From positions 1,180,501 through 1,244,500 of the forward strand of contig NZ_CTEJ01000002.1 of NCBI RefSeq assembly GCF_001282625.1: a stretch of 64,000 nt of DNA, read 5' to 3'. The stretch comes from Lascolabacillus massiliensis (GTDB lineage: Bacteria; Bacteroidota; Bacteroidia; Bacteroidales; Dysgonomonadaceae). Below the pieces are notes generated by a model. It was not told the DNA's origin. It saw only the letters and a program-made list of their open reading frames with translations, and searched no databases. Shown here in pieces: positions 47,115 through 56,152 of the stretch (positions are counted from its first letter, which is position 1; each line of letters starts with the position of its first letter). The position numbers were made by a program, and so were the translations under genes.

Positions 47115-48968
47115 TTAATTTTCAGCAGGTTCAGTCCAGTCCCCATTATCCTTTATAAGCTGAATAAGATGTTCAACAGCCTCTGCCTGAGGTATATTTT
47201 TTGCAACAAGCTGTTTTTTGCGGTAAAGGGATATCTTACCATGTTCTGCTCCTACATATCCGTAATCCGCATCAGCCATCTCTCCAACACCATTGACAAT
47301 ACAGCCCATAACTCCGATTTTCAGATGTTTCAGATGAGAGAAATGTTTCTGTACCAGTGCAACTGTTGTTTGCAGGTCAAATAGAGTTCTTCCGCAACCC
47401 GGACAAGAGATGAACTCTGTTTTACTTGTACGGACACGTGCTGCCTGGAGGATTCCAAATGAGTATGCATCGACATCAAGAATATCAAGTTTACCCTCGT
47501 TGCTCATCATGATGCCATTACCGAAGCCATCAAGAAGCACTGTTCCAAAATCTACTCCCGCTTTAATCTGCAGGTCTTCTGCCTCATCCTCTTTATAACT
47601 GCTCTGGAGAATTACAGGTACCCTGCAACCTTCATTTAAAAGAGTGTGGAAAAATGCTCTCTGCTCACCTACCCTATTTTGATGGTCAGAAGTCAGTATA
47701 ACAACTACTTTAGGTACAACTTTCAAAAATGCAATAACTCTCTCTGACAATTCAGGGAATGACAGGCGCAGGAACCTCACTTCTGAATCACAATCTTTTA
47801 TTTTATCTAAAGAGTCGACTGTAAAGAGCGGAAAATTGTCAATCTTCTTCTCCCAATTTTCAAAATCGACAATCGATTTCATTCCCTTAGGGAAGTTGTC
47901 AGGCACTCTATTACCAACATAGATATAGTCAGGTATAAAATGTGGGTTGATTGACATATCGTTTATCCTGCTCCTGTCAGATATTACTACAGGAAGATAT
48001 TCACCTCCAACATTCCAAACAGAGTCTGTTTCCCGTCTATCCATAGAAAATGGAGAGAAACCGGGATATTCTTCAGAAACTATTGGTTCATGTCCTTCAA
48101 GCTTATTGATATATTCAACCAATTTCTGAGCAACAGGTACTTCAGCTTCTGGTTCTTCGCTTAATGATACTCTGATAGTATCACCTATCCCATCAACAAG
48201 TAAGGCTCCTATTCCCACTGCAGATTTCATACGCCCATCATCTCCGTTTCCTGCTTCTGTTACACCAAGATGAAGTGGAAAATGGATATTTTCTTTATCC
48301 ATTGTAGCTACTAATAGTCGTACTGCCTTTGTCATCAGAACTGTATTAGAAGCCTTCATAGAGATAACAATATCCTTGAAATCTTCTTTTATTGCAATTC
48401 TCAGAAACTCCATGCATGACTCAACCATACCTTCCGGAGTATCACCATATCTGTTCATTATACGATCAGAAAGTGAACCATGGTTAACCCCTATACGAAC
48501 AGCTGTACCATGCTCTTTGCAAATATTCAGGAAAGGGACTACCTGTGACCTTATCTTCTCAAGTTCCAAAGCATACTCCTCGTCTGTATATTCTTTTTCA
48601 GCGAAAGTCTTTTGTTTATCAACAAAATTCCCTGGATTAATACGCACCTTCTCTGCTATTGTTGCAGCAACCAGAGCTGCACGGGGATTGAAATGAATAT
48701 CAGCTGAAAGTGGGGTATTATACCCTTTATCTCTAAGCTGCTGATGTATCTCTTTTAAGTTATTAGCCTCACGTACACCTTGTGTTGTGAGTCTTATCAG
48801 GTCGGCACCGGATGCTATAATTCTCTCACACTGAGCAACACTCCCCTCTGTATCGAGTGTATTTGTATTGGTCATTGTTTGAATAACAACCGGATAGTTG
48901 CCACCCATGAATATATTCCCAACTTTTACATCAATTGTTGGACGTCTTTTGTAATTAAAAAAACTCAT
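47115..48968 (-). CDS. ispG: 4-hydroxy-3-methylbut-2-en-1-yl diphosphate synthase, long form
   Basis: The 617-residue enzyme makes HMBPP in the MEP isoprenoid pathway using a 4Fe-4S cluster. The TIM barrel comes first (VVIQTMTNTNT near residue 27), and the cluster domain is at the C-terminus (FISCPGCGRTLFDLQ and GVMGCIVNGVGE). The enzyme is about 240 residues longer than the E. coli form. The insertion between the two domains (about residues 290-500) is characteristic of plants, Chlamydiae and Bacteroidota. The electron donor could be flavodoxin such as the one at 25254. Confidence 0.96.
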   Translation of the reverse strand: MSFFNYKRRPTIDVKVGNIFMGGNYPVVIQTMTNTNTLDTEGSVAQCERIIASGADLIRLTTQGVREANNLKEIHQQLRDKGYNTPLSADIHFNPRAALVAATIAEKVRINPGNFVDKQKTFAEKEYTDEEYALELEKIRSQVVPFLNICKEHGTAVRIGVNHGSLSDRIMNRYGDTPEGMVESCMEFLRIAIKEDFKDIVISMKASNTVLMTKAVRLLVATMDKENIHFPLHLGVTEAGNGDDGRMKSAVGIGALLVDGIGDTIRVSLSEEPEAEVPVAQKLVEYINKLEGHEPIVSEEYPGFSPFSMDRRETDSVWNVGGEYLPVVISDRSRINDMSINPHFIPDYIYVGNRVPDNFPKGMKSIVDFENWEKKIDNFPLFTVDSLDKIKDCDSEVRFLRLSFPELSERVIAFLKVVPKVVVILTSDHQNRVGEQRAFFHTLLNEGCRVPVILQSSYKEDEAEDLQIKAGVDFGTVLLDGFGNGIMMSNEGKLDILDVDAYSFGILQAARVRTSKTEFISCPGCGRTLFDLQTTVALVQKHFSHLKHLKIGVMGCIVNGVGEMADADYGYVGAEHGKISLYRKKQLVAKNIPQAEAVEHLIQLIKDNGDWTEPAEN

Positions 48969-48978
48969 TTGATTAATA

Positions 48979-49359
48979 TTATTTCCTCAAAGGTAATATT
49001 TCTATCCAATATCCGTCCGGATCATTAATAAAATAGAGTCCCATATCATGATTCTCGTAACATACACAGCCCATCTCTTTATGAAAAGCCCTTATCTCAT
49101 CATAGTCGCCTTCCACCCTTACACAAAGATGTTGTTCGTTATCACCAAGATTATATGCTCTGTCCCAGTCACGCAACCAGGTTAATTCAAGTGTGAATCC
49201 CGTTACGTTATCACCCATATAAACAAGGATAAAAGATCCATCAGAAGCCTCTTTTCTACGAACCTCTTTGAAACCTAAAGCATCCTCATAAAATTTAATA
49301 CTTTTTTTCAGATCAAATACATTAATATTGTAGTGATCAAATCTAGCCTTTATTTCCAT
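48979..49359 (-). CDS. gloA: VOC-family protein (lactoylglutathione lyase-like)
   Basis: The 126-residue protein is a single glyoxalase/bleomycin-resistance fold unit. It opens with RFDHYNINVFDLKKSIKFYE, containing the first metal histidine H8 or nearby. It ends with DPDGYWIEILP, which holds the last metal glutamate. Two central motifs (FTLELTWL and HLCVRVE) supply the remaining ligands. This matches GloA-like proteins in Bacteroidales that lack glutathione, so the true thiol or substrate is unclear. It is 10 bases upstream of ispG in the same direction. Confidence 0.82.
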   Translation of the reverse strand: MEIKARFDHYNINVFDLKKSIKFYEDALGFKEVRRKEASDGSFILVYMGDNVTGFTLELTWLRDWDRAYNLGDNEQHLCVRVEGDYDEIRAFHKEMGCVCYENHDMGLYFINDPDGYWIEILPLRK

Positions 49360-49450
49360 ATTCTTTTTATAATTATATAATTAACTCTTATATGATATTC
49401 AATCAGAGAACATTAATTATATGAATTGAGTTGTTACAAAATTAGTCAAT

Positions 49451-50173
49451 TTATAGATTAAATGATTGTCCATGGTGATTAATAGGCAGATAATTACAAT
49501 TATACTTTGATGCTATTCCTGCAAACATATTCACCAGATTAAAATTCTCTCCAAAGTGCATTGGGAAAAAAAATTCAGTTTTTATTCTTGAAACAAACTG
49601 CTCTCCTCCTCTCATAAAATCGTTACCTAAACGTGGATCCAGAGGGAACATTGCAACATATAAATCTTCGGATTTTTCTGAAAGCAGCTCCAGTTCGCAC
49701 AAGAAATTATTTTCGTAAGTGAGCGCTTCTTCTGCATTAACCTCCTCTTTCCAATGCCAGTTATTTAGATCTCCAGCATGAAAAAAGAGTTTATCCTCGC
49801 AGCTGATCAGAAATGAACAACCTGCATCAGTGGAACCATAAGCCTTAACCTTTATTCTATGATCTCTGAATGACTCCTCTTTCTTGAGAAATAATGCATC
49901 TTCAGGAAGAGCTTTCTTACTTTGAAGCAGCTCTTCAGAAAAAAGATACTTGATATTTTTTTTATTTTTCCTCCAGGATAAAATCTCAGGATTGAAATGG
50001 TCTGAATGCGAGTGAGAACAAAAAATGTACAAGTCCTCATCTTTATTCAGAAGATAATCTTTAATCCACTCCTTCCCGTCACTGCGGGGAACATCTTTAT
50101 AAAAATCGAATAACAAAGATAATTCTTGAAATTCAATTAAATAGCAGCTATGATATATATAAGTGATTGTCAT
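49451..50173 (-). CDS. MBL-fold metal-dependent hydrolase
   Basis: The 240-residue protein has the metallo-beta-lactamase motif SHSHSDHF at about residues 52-59. Later ligands are H131 or nearby in FFHAGDLNNWHW and the histidine in FFPMHFGENF. The pattern resembles the small UlaG-like/YcbL-type hydrolases of Bacteroidota. It has no signal sequence, so it acts in the cytoplasm. The substrate is not apparent. It appears to be a single-gene unit. Confidence 0.78.
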   Translation of the reverse strand: MTITYIYHSCYLIEFQELSLLFDFYKDVPRSDGKEWIKDYLLNKDEDLYIFCSHSHSDHFNPEILSWRKNKKNIKYLFSEELLQSKKALPEDALFLKKEESFRDHRIKVKAYGSTDAGCSFLISCEDKLFFHAGDLNNWHWKEEVNAEEALTYENNFLCELELLSEKSEDLYVAMFPLDPRLGNDFMRGGEQFVSRIKTEFFFPMHFGENFNLVNMFAGIASKYNCNYLPINHHGQSFNL

Positions 50174-50404
50174 AATAATATTTACCTCTTATCTTAAACA
50201 AAGATAAGGCTAAAAGTTCAAAAGGTTTCACATAAAAATTGGTAAAATCCTGCAAACAGTATGCTCTAACTATCAATTAATGAGTTTTTAAATAACATCA
50301 TATGAGTATTAAAACCACAATAATTATAATTTATAAGTATCTGTTTAGAATTTTTTATTTCCTTTGCATCATACAGCATGTTTCACATTAAAACTCAAAT
50401 GATT

Positions 50405-51091
50405 ATGAAAAAGTATTTAGCAGAAATGATTGGTACAATGGTGCTGGTATTAATGGGATGTGGTGCGGCAGTTTTTGCAGGGGCTGATCAGCCATTTTTT
50501 ACTATTGGGACTCTGGGTGTTGCTTTTGCATTTGGACTATCGGTTGTAGCTATGGCATATACGATAGGAAGCATTTCCGGTTGTCATATCAATCCGGCAA
50601 TAACTTTTGGAGTGTATCTTTCGGGAAGAATGAGCAGCAAAGATGCATTAATGTATATGCTTTTTCAGATTATTGGAGCAATAATAGGATCTTCTATTTT
50701 GTGGTTTCTCGCTAAAGATTCCGGATCAACCACAACACTTACAGGGGCAAATGGCTTCGCTGAAGGTAAGATTGCTGAAGCATTTGTTGCGGAAACAGTG
50801 TTCACCTTTATTTTTGTGCTTGTAGTTCTTGGAGTGACTGCAAAAAATGGATTGAATAAATTTGCGGGGCTTGCAATTGGTCTGGCATTAGTCTTGGTTC
50901 ATATTGTCTGTATTCCAATTACAGGGACATCTGTAAATCCCGCACGAAGTATAGGACCTGCTATTTTTGAAGGTGGTGTGGCTTTAACTCAACTCTGGTT
51001 ATTTATTGTTGCTCCTCTGCTTGGTGCAGCAATTTCTGCATTAGTTTGGAAAGGAATTACAGTTGAAAATAAATTGGCTACTACTGAATAA
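50405..51091 (+). CDS. aqpZ: Aquaporin (MIP family)
   Basis: The protein of about 228 residues has six membrane helices and two NPA half-helices: CHINPAITFG and TSVNPARSIG. The arginine after the second NPA and the histidine in VHIVCIP fit the narrow selectivity filter of water channels such as AqpZ rather than GlpF. The ATG at 50405 (MKKYLAEM) gives a standard start; the frame extends 9 codons upstream but without family similarity. A terminator follows at 51120. Confidence 0.9.
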   Translation: MKKYLAEMIGTMVLVLMGCGAAVFAGADQPFFTIGTLGVAFAFGLSVVAMAYTIGSISGCHINPAITFGVYLSGRMSSKDALMYMLFQIIGAIIGSSILWFLAKDSGSTTTLTGANGFAEGKIAEAFVAETVFTFIFVLVVLGVTAKNGLNKFAGLAIGLALVLVHIVCIPITGTSVNPARSIGPAIFEGGVALTQLWLFIVAPLLGAAISALVWKGITVENKLATTE

Positions 51092-51119
51092 ATATAGTAA
51101 TAGATATTCTATTTTAGAT

Positions 51120-51145
51120 AAAGCGGGGTAAAATCTCCGCTTTTT
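51120..51145 (+). terminator. Terminator of aqpZ
   Basis: A 9-bp stem with one G-T wobble (AAAGCGG with CCGCTTT as outer arms) and short AT loop is followed by T residues. Confidence 0.75.
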
Positions 51146-51202
51146 ACATATAATTATAGAACTTATTTGACTGATGAGTGTTTAATTATTGCACATTTTT
51201 TA

Positions 51203-51210
51203 TACATTTG
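51203..51210 (+). promoter_or_regulatory. -7-like element (TACATTTG) of fabI
   Basis: TACATTTG matches TAnnTTTG and lies 74 bases before the ATG at 51285. A weak TTTA at 51181 is in the -33 position. Confidence 0.4.
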
Positions 51211-51284
51211 CGCAGTTTTATGTAAATAACAATCATTTTTGACTGGTAAAACCATTTTATCAGATAAATAAAATTGAAAAAATT

Positions 51285-52130
51285 ATGACTCACAATTTAT
51301 TAAAAGGCAAGAGAGGGATTATTTTTGGTGCCCTTAACGACATGTCAATTGCATGGAAAGTGGCCGAAAGAGCCGTTGAAGAAGGCGCAATAATCACTTT
51401 GTCGAATACTCCTGTAGCAGTGCGAATGGGTGAAACAGCTGCGCTTGGAGAAAAACTAAATGCAGAGATTTTACCTGCTGATGCTACAAATGTTGAAGAT
51501 CTGGAGATGGTTTTCGCAAAATCAATGGAAATACTTGGCGGAAAAATTGATTTCGTTCTGCACTCAATAGGTATGTCTCCAAATGTTCGTAAGAAAAGAA
51601 CATACGACGATCTGGATTATGACATGCTTATGAAAACACTTGATATATCTGCAGTATCTTTCCATAAAATGATGCAGGTTGCACGTAAGATGGATGCTAT
51701 TGAAAGAGGAGGTTCGATTCTTGCTCTTACATATGTTGCCGCACAGCGTGTTTTTTACGGCTATAATGATATGGCTGATGCAAAAGCACTTCTTGAGTCT
51801 ATCACCCGCAGCTTTGGATATATCTACGGAAGAGATAAGGGGGTAAGGGTAAATACCATTTCACAATCACCTACAATGACTACAGCCGGAAGTGGTGTAA
51901 AAGGCATGATGGATTTGATGGATTTCTCAGAACGTATGTCACCAATAGGTAATGCTGATGCCGATGATGCAGCAGACTACTGCGTTGTGATGTTCTCTGA
52001 TCTTACCCGCAAGGTTACTATGCAGAATCTATATAATGATGGAGGTTTCTCCAGCATGGGTATGAGTCTTCGTGCAATGAAGCAATACAGTAACGGACTC
52101 GATGCAAATATAAATTCTGACGAAAGCTAA
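51285..52130 (+). CDS. fabI: Enoyl-[acyl-carrier-protein] reductase
   Basis: The 281-residue SDR-family enzyme catalyses the last reduction of fatty-acid elongation with NAD(P)H. It has the divergent N-terminal motif GALNDMSIAWKVA. The catalytic pair in YNDMADAK matches Y-x6-K, which sets FabI apart from ordinary SDRs (Y-x3-K). LHSIGMSPN also matches FabI. Length is slightly longer than E. coli FabI, typical for Bacteroidota. A strong terminator lies 31 bases downstream. Confidence 0.95.
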   Translation: MTHNLLKGKRGIIFGALNDMSIAWKVAERAVEEGAIITLSNTPVAVRMGETAALGEKLNAEILPADATNVEDLEMVFAKSMEILGGKIDFVLHSIGMSPNVRKKRTYDDLDYDMLMKTLDISAVSFHKMMQVARKMDAIERGGSILALTYVAAQRVFYGYNDMADAKALLESITRSFGYIYGRDKGVRVNTISQSPTMTTAGSGVKGMMDLMDFSERMSPIGNADADDAADYCVVMFSDLTRKVTMQNLYNDGGFSSMGMSLRAMKQYSNGLDANINSDES

Positions 52131-52161
52131 AGTAGAGGTTAAAAAGATTAACACTCGAGTT

Positions 52162-52197
52162 AAATAAGTTCCAGTCAATAGATTGGAACTTATTTTT
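52162..52197 (+). terminator. Terminator of fabI
   Basis: A 12-bp perfect stem (AAATAAGTTCCA with its complement) and 10-base loop ends in T residues. It lies immediately before the -7 element of the next gene. Confidence 0.8.
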
Positions 52198-52200
52198 GTT

Positions 52201-52208
52201 TATATTTG
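52201..52208 (+). promoter_or_regulatory. -7-like element (TATATTTG) of the Sua5/YrdC gene
   Basis: TATATTTG ends 5 bases before the ATG at 52214, so the transcript would be nearly leaderless. It excludes the ATG at 52196, which lies upstream of it. Confidence 0.4.
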
Positions 52209-52213
52209 CAACT

Positions 52214-52822
52214 ATGCTTATTAAAATATATAATGAAAATCCGAATACGCGTGAGATAGATAAAGTAGTATCTGCTCTGCAAGATGGTGGAATTGTGATA
52301 TACCCCACAGATACATTGTATGCTTTTGGATGCGATGCACTTAATGTTCGCGCGGTAGAGAAAATTTGCAACTTAAAGGGAATAAACCCTGAAAAGAGCA
52401 ATTTATCCATTATATGCAATGATTTAAGCATTATAAGTGAATATGCAAAGGTAGATACCCCGACATTCAAATTAATGAAAAGAAATCTGCCTGGTCCTTT
52501 CACTTTTATTCTACCTACCACATCATCACTCCCTAAAATTTATAAAAAGAAGAAAACAGTTGGTATACGTGTACCGGATAATAACATTATACGCGAAATT
52601 GTTATCAGACTCGGGAACCCTGTTTTAAGTACTTCAATTATAGATGAAAATGATGAGATTGAATATATAACTAACCCAGAACTGATACATGAGAAATGGC
52701 AGGATTTTGCGGATATAGTAATAGACGGAGGTATTGGAGGAATTGAGCCATCCACGGTTATTGATTGTTCAACGGGAGAACATGATATCATAAGACAGGG
52801 AAAAGGAGAGTTAAAATTCTGA
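52214..52822 (+). CDS. L-threonylcarbamoyladenylate synthase (Sua5/YrdC/TsaC family)
   Basis: The 202-residue protein has the YrdC fold: GGIVIYPTDTLYAFGCD near residues 24-40, the KxR-like stretch KGINPEKSNLSII and the late block GGIEPSTVIDCSTGE. It makes threonylcarbamoyl-AMP from threonine, bicarbonate and ATP for the t6A37 modification of tRNA. The start at 52214 places the protein after the likely promoter. It lacks the C-terminal Sua5 domain, as expected for the short TsaC-type. Paralogues such as YciO are possible. Confidence 0.85.
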   Translation: MLIKIYNENPNTREIDKVVSALQDGGIVIYPTDTLYAFGCDALNVRAVEKICNLKGINPEKSNLSIICNDLSIISEYAKVDTPTFKLMKRNLPGPFTFILPTTSSLPKIYKKKKTVGIRVPDNNIIREIVIRLGNPVLSTSIIDENDEIEYITNPELIHEKWQDFADIVIDGGIGGIEPSTVIDCSTGEHDIIRQGKGELKF

Positions 52823-52939
52823 TATTTGTGCACTTCGATTAAAATATTTAATACATTCGCAGTCTCATTTTTACCAACTACATACTTATCTTTTATTACA
52901 ATTAATATATTAACATTTTTATCACACAAATAAAGTCAA

Positions 52940-54637
52940 ATGAAAAGAACTTATTTCATACTGCTCGTTTTTTCATTATTGTTGCTAATAAACACATCTT
53001 GTAATGATAACGACAAAATTAATGACAAAGGTGAGTTGGAAACTGTAACATATGATGCAGGAACAAAAACTTTTAAACTAACATACAGCAGCGGATATAC
53101 TGAAACTATTAACGCAATAATTAACAATCAGGTTGATCCTCCGGTTGCTACTGCTACTTTGGAAGATGGCTCCATAGTCACTTTCGAGAATGCAAACAAC
53201 TCAGGTAAGGCAGAGATCATAACCTCTGACGTAATATCAGATTATAAATATGTAAATGGTTGGATTTATGATAATATGTCGGTTTATTATCTATGGAACG
53301 ACAAGCTTTCTAAGAGTCCTAACTATTCACTAAATCCGGAAGACTTTTTCGAATCAATACTTTATAAATATAATAAAACATCAAATCCGGATGGAGACCG
53401 CTTCTCCTGGATTCAGGAAGATTATACTGAATTATTAGGCAATCTGAGCGGAGTTGCTTCTCATGAAATAGGTTTTGAATATATTTTAGTAGGTACAGAT
53501 GCTACCCTTAAGCAATACTACGCTTTAGTTCTTTATGCAATGCATGGAACAGATGCAGAGCTTAAAGGTATTAACAGAGGCAGGTTTATTACTAAAATTA
53601 ATGGACAAAATATTACCGCTGACAACTATAAAAATCTTTTTGGCGGTACCGGGACAAAGAAACTGAGTATGGCTGATTTTGTTTATAATGAGACAGAGAA
53701 AAGGTATATACTCCAGAGTTCAGGAGATGTAACCATAAATATGCATAATTACTTTGCCGAAAACCCTATTTATCTTGATACCATTTATACAGTAGCTAAT
53801 AATAAAATAGGATATCTTGTTTATAACTTCTTTGCAAGGGATAATGGAGATAAAAGTAACAATTATGATAAAGAACTAATTAGCAAGCTTAGCAATTTTA
53901 AATCTAAGGGTGTAAATGAGATGGTTCTTGACCTTCGATATAACAGTGGTGGAGCAGTCTCCTCAGCTATCGCACTTGCAAGTGCTTTAGTGAAAAACAG
54001 ATCAACAAAAAATGTACTTACTACATCACAATATAATTCTATTCTGCACAACGCTCTCATTAAGGAAGAGGGAGCAAACTATAATAAGGATTATTTTATC
54101 GACAAGATTATAGGTACAACAGTTGCTATCCCTGAAATGAATTTACCCAGGTTATATGTGTTAACTTCGGGATGGACAGCTTCTGCCAGTGAATTTATCA
54201 TAAACGGACTAAAACCTTATATGGATGTGATCCTTATCGGGGAAACTACATATGGAAAAAATGTAGGTTCAATTACAATATACGAAGATGATGATCCAAA
54301 AAATAAATGGGGAATGCAACCTATTGTAGTGAAATTCGCAAATAGCCTTGGCTTTTCAGATTTTACTGCTGGATTCACTCCGGATTATGAAATTGATGAG
54401 TTTGAAAATCTATATCTCTATAGCTTTGGTGATACTAATGATCCTTTACTTGGAAAAGCTTTATCACTCATTACAGGGCAAACATCGTTTACGCGTTCAG
54501 CAAGTGCTATTTCAACCCCATTCCGCTCTACTCAGATAAACGAAAAAATTTCTGTTGATAGCCGTGAAAAATCACATCGCTTTGAAATGTATGATGATAT
54601 TCGTGGTGAAAGTATTAGAAATATAATGACTAAATAA
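52940..54637 (+). CDS. S41-family C-terminal processing peptidase lipoprotein
   Basis: The 565-residue protein has a lipoprotein signal with the cysteine in INTSC (C21). An Ig-like or N-terminal region, a PDZ-like domain (about residues 170-235) and the S41 catalytic domain follow. The nucleophile is S415 in TASASEF and the general base lysine lies in GETTYGKNVG, about 25 residues on. This matches lipoprotein S41 peptidases of Bacteroidota, which are exposed on the envelope. Substrate is unknown. The gene appears to stand alone, 117 bases after the Sua5/YrdC gene. Confidence 0.88.
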   Translation: MKRTYFILLVFSLLLLINTSCNDNDKINDKGELETVTYDAGTKTFKLTYSSGYTETINAIINNQVDPPVATATLEDGSIVTFENANNSGKAEIITSDVISDYKYVNGWIYDNMSVYYLWNDKLSKSPNYSLNPEDFFESILYKYNKTSNPDGDRFSWIQEDYTELLGNLSGVASHEIGFEYILVGTDATLKQYYALVLYAMHGTDAELKGINRGRFITKINGQNITADNYKNLFGGTGTKKLSMADFVYNETEKRYILQSSGDVTINMHNYFAENPIYLDTIYTVANNKIGYLVYNFFARDNGDKSNNYDKELISKLSNFKSKGVNEMVLDLRYNSGGAVSSAIALASALVKNRSTKNVLTTSQYNSILHNALIKEEGANYNKDYFIDKIIGTTVAIPEMNLPRLYVLTSGWTASASEFIINGLKPYMDVILIGETTYGKNVGSITIYEDDDPKNKWGMQPIVVKFANSLGFSDFTAGFTPDYEIDEFENLYLYSFGDTNDPLLGKALSLITGQTSFTRSASAISTPFRSTQINEKISVDSREKSHRFEMYDDIRGESIRNIMTK

Positions 54638-54655
54638 AATTGATGGTGTAAAATA

Positions 54656-55681
54656 TTACACCATCAATTCTTCTGATTTCACAAAGCTGGATTGTATATA
54701 GTCCTCATACTTAACAGGAATTTCATCCATAATTGAGAACAACTCTTCCAGTGTATTTGCCCTAAGCATCGCTATACGAGTGGATTTAAAGTCAGGTATA
54801 CCTTTGAATAGAGGTGTAGCTGCCAAGTGACGGCGCATATGCAGTATACCTCTCATCTCATCTAACCTGTTTACACTTTCCTGAACATGTTGTTTTAATA
54901 CATTCAGATACCAGCTGAATGATTTCATAGGCATATGCTCACCTTTTTCAAGGAAGTATTTTATCTCCTCAAAGATCCAGGGAGCTCCTATACTTCCACG
55001 ACCAATCATTATTGCATCAACACCTGTTTCTTCAAATCGTTGTTTGGTAATTTCAGGTGAAGTAACATCACCATTGCCTATTATTGGAATATGCATCCTT
55101 GGATTATTTTTAACCTCGCGGATCAATGACCAGTCGGCATCACCTTTATACATCTGTGAACGGGTGCGACCATGAATTGTTAAAGCCACGATACCACAAT
55201 CCTGAAGTTGTTCTGCAAGAGGTACAATTATCTTTGAATTATCGTCCCAGCCAAGTCTGGTTTTAACAGACACCGGTTTATTTACTGCTTTTACAACTCT
55301 CTCGGTGATCTCTAGCATTATATCCGGAGTACGCATCATCCCTGATCCTGCTCCTTTACCGGCTATCTTTCTTACCGGACAGCCAAAATTGATATCAATA
55401 ATGTCAGGATCTGCCTCTTCGCATATTTTTGCAGCCTCGACCATAGTATCAGGGTCGCAGCCATAAATTTGTATACCTATAGGCCGCTCCTCTTCACTGA
55501 AAAGTATTTTACGTTTGGTTTTTTTTATTTCTCGTATAAGTGCATCGCTTGAAATAAATTCAGTATAAACCATATCAGCTCCAAACTGTCTGCATAACAA
55601 TCTGAAACCAATATCAGTTACATCTTCCATAGGTGCCAGAAAAACCGGCCTTTCAGGAAATTCTAAATTTCCAATTTTCAT
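54656..55681 (-). CDS. dusB: tRNA-dihydrouridine synthase (DusB-like)
   Basis: The 341-residue FMN enzyme reduces uridines in the D-loop of tRNA. The active-site cysteine is C101 in INFGCPVRKIAGKGAGS. Other landmarks are LAPMEDVTD (residues 15-23), the FMN-phosphate region with GNGDV and IGRGSIGAPW. The DusB subfamily is chosen because the length and the NFGCPVRKI block match it. It lies 48 bases after the ArsC/Spx-like gene in the same direction, so the two may be co-transcribed. Confidence 0.92.
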   Translation of the reverse strand: MKIGNLEFPERPVFLAPMEDVTDIGFRLLCRQFGADMVYTEFISSDALIREIKKTKRKILFSEEERPIGIQIYGCDPDTMVEAAKICEEADPDIIDINFGCPVRKIAGKGAGSGMMRTPDIMLEITERVVKAVNKPVSVKTRLGWDDNSKIIVPLAEQLQDCGIVALTIHGRTRSQMYKGDADWSLIREVKNNPRMHIPIIGNGDVTSPEITKQRFEETGVDAIMIGRGSIGAPWIFEEIKYFLEKGEHMPMKSFSWYLNVLKQHVQESVNRLDEMRGILHMRRHLAATPLFKGIPDFKSTRIAMLRANTLEELFSIMDEIPVKYEDYIQSSFVKSEELMV

Positions 55682-55729
55682 GTTTAAGCGATTTGTATAA
55701 TGATTCTCTTCACGTCTATAAAATGGTTT

Positions 55730-56086
55730 TCAAAGTAACTTCTCGGACCATTGCTTCTCGTTAAATCCAACAAGTACAAAATCATCACCTACTACAATTG
55801 GACGTTTGACTACCATCCCATTCGAAGCAAGTATTTCCAGTAATTCATTGCGAGATGCTGAATTAACCTTCTCTTTTAGATTATTTTCCCTGTAAATAAT
55901 CCCTGAAGTATTGAAAAATCTGCTGATAGGCAGCCCACTCTTATCTATCCATTCAGAAAGTTCTTCTTTATTGGGATTATTTTCAACTATATGACGGGAT
56001 TCTACTTCAATGCCATTTTCTTCAAGCCATTTATAAGCTTTGCGACATGTGCCGCATTTGGGGTAATGAATAAATAGTGGTTTCAT
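55730..56086 (-). CDS. ArsC/Spx-like thioredoxin-fold protein
   Basis: The 118-residue protein has a thioredoxin-like active site YPKCGTCRKAYKWLEENG with C11 and C14. The later RPIVVGDDFVLVGFNEKQW block is shared by the YffB/Spx/ArsC family. A C-x-x-C pair is typical of the Spx-like/YffB branch rather than arsenate reductase, and no arsenic-resistance gene is nearby. It could be a disulfide-related regulator or reductase. The function is not settled by sequence. Confidence 0.82.
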   Translation of the reverse strand: MKPLFIHYPKCGTCRKAYKWLEENGIEVESRHIVENNPNKEELSEWIDKSGLPISRFFNTSGIIYRENNLKEKVNSASRNELLEILASNGMVVKRPIVVGDDFVLVGFNEKQWSEKLL

Positions 56087-56152
56087 ATTCTGTTGCTATG
56101 ATTTATTTGCAGCAAAGATAATCAATGAGTTGGAATAAATAAAACTACCTAA

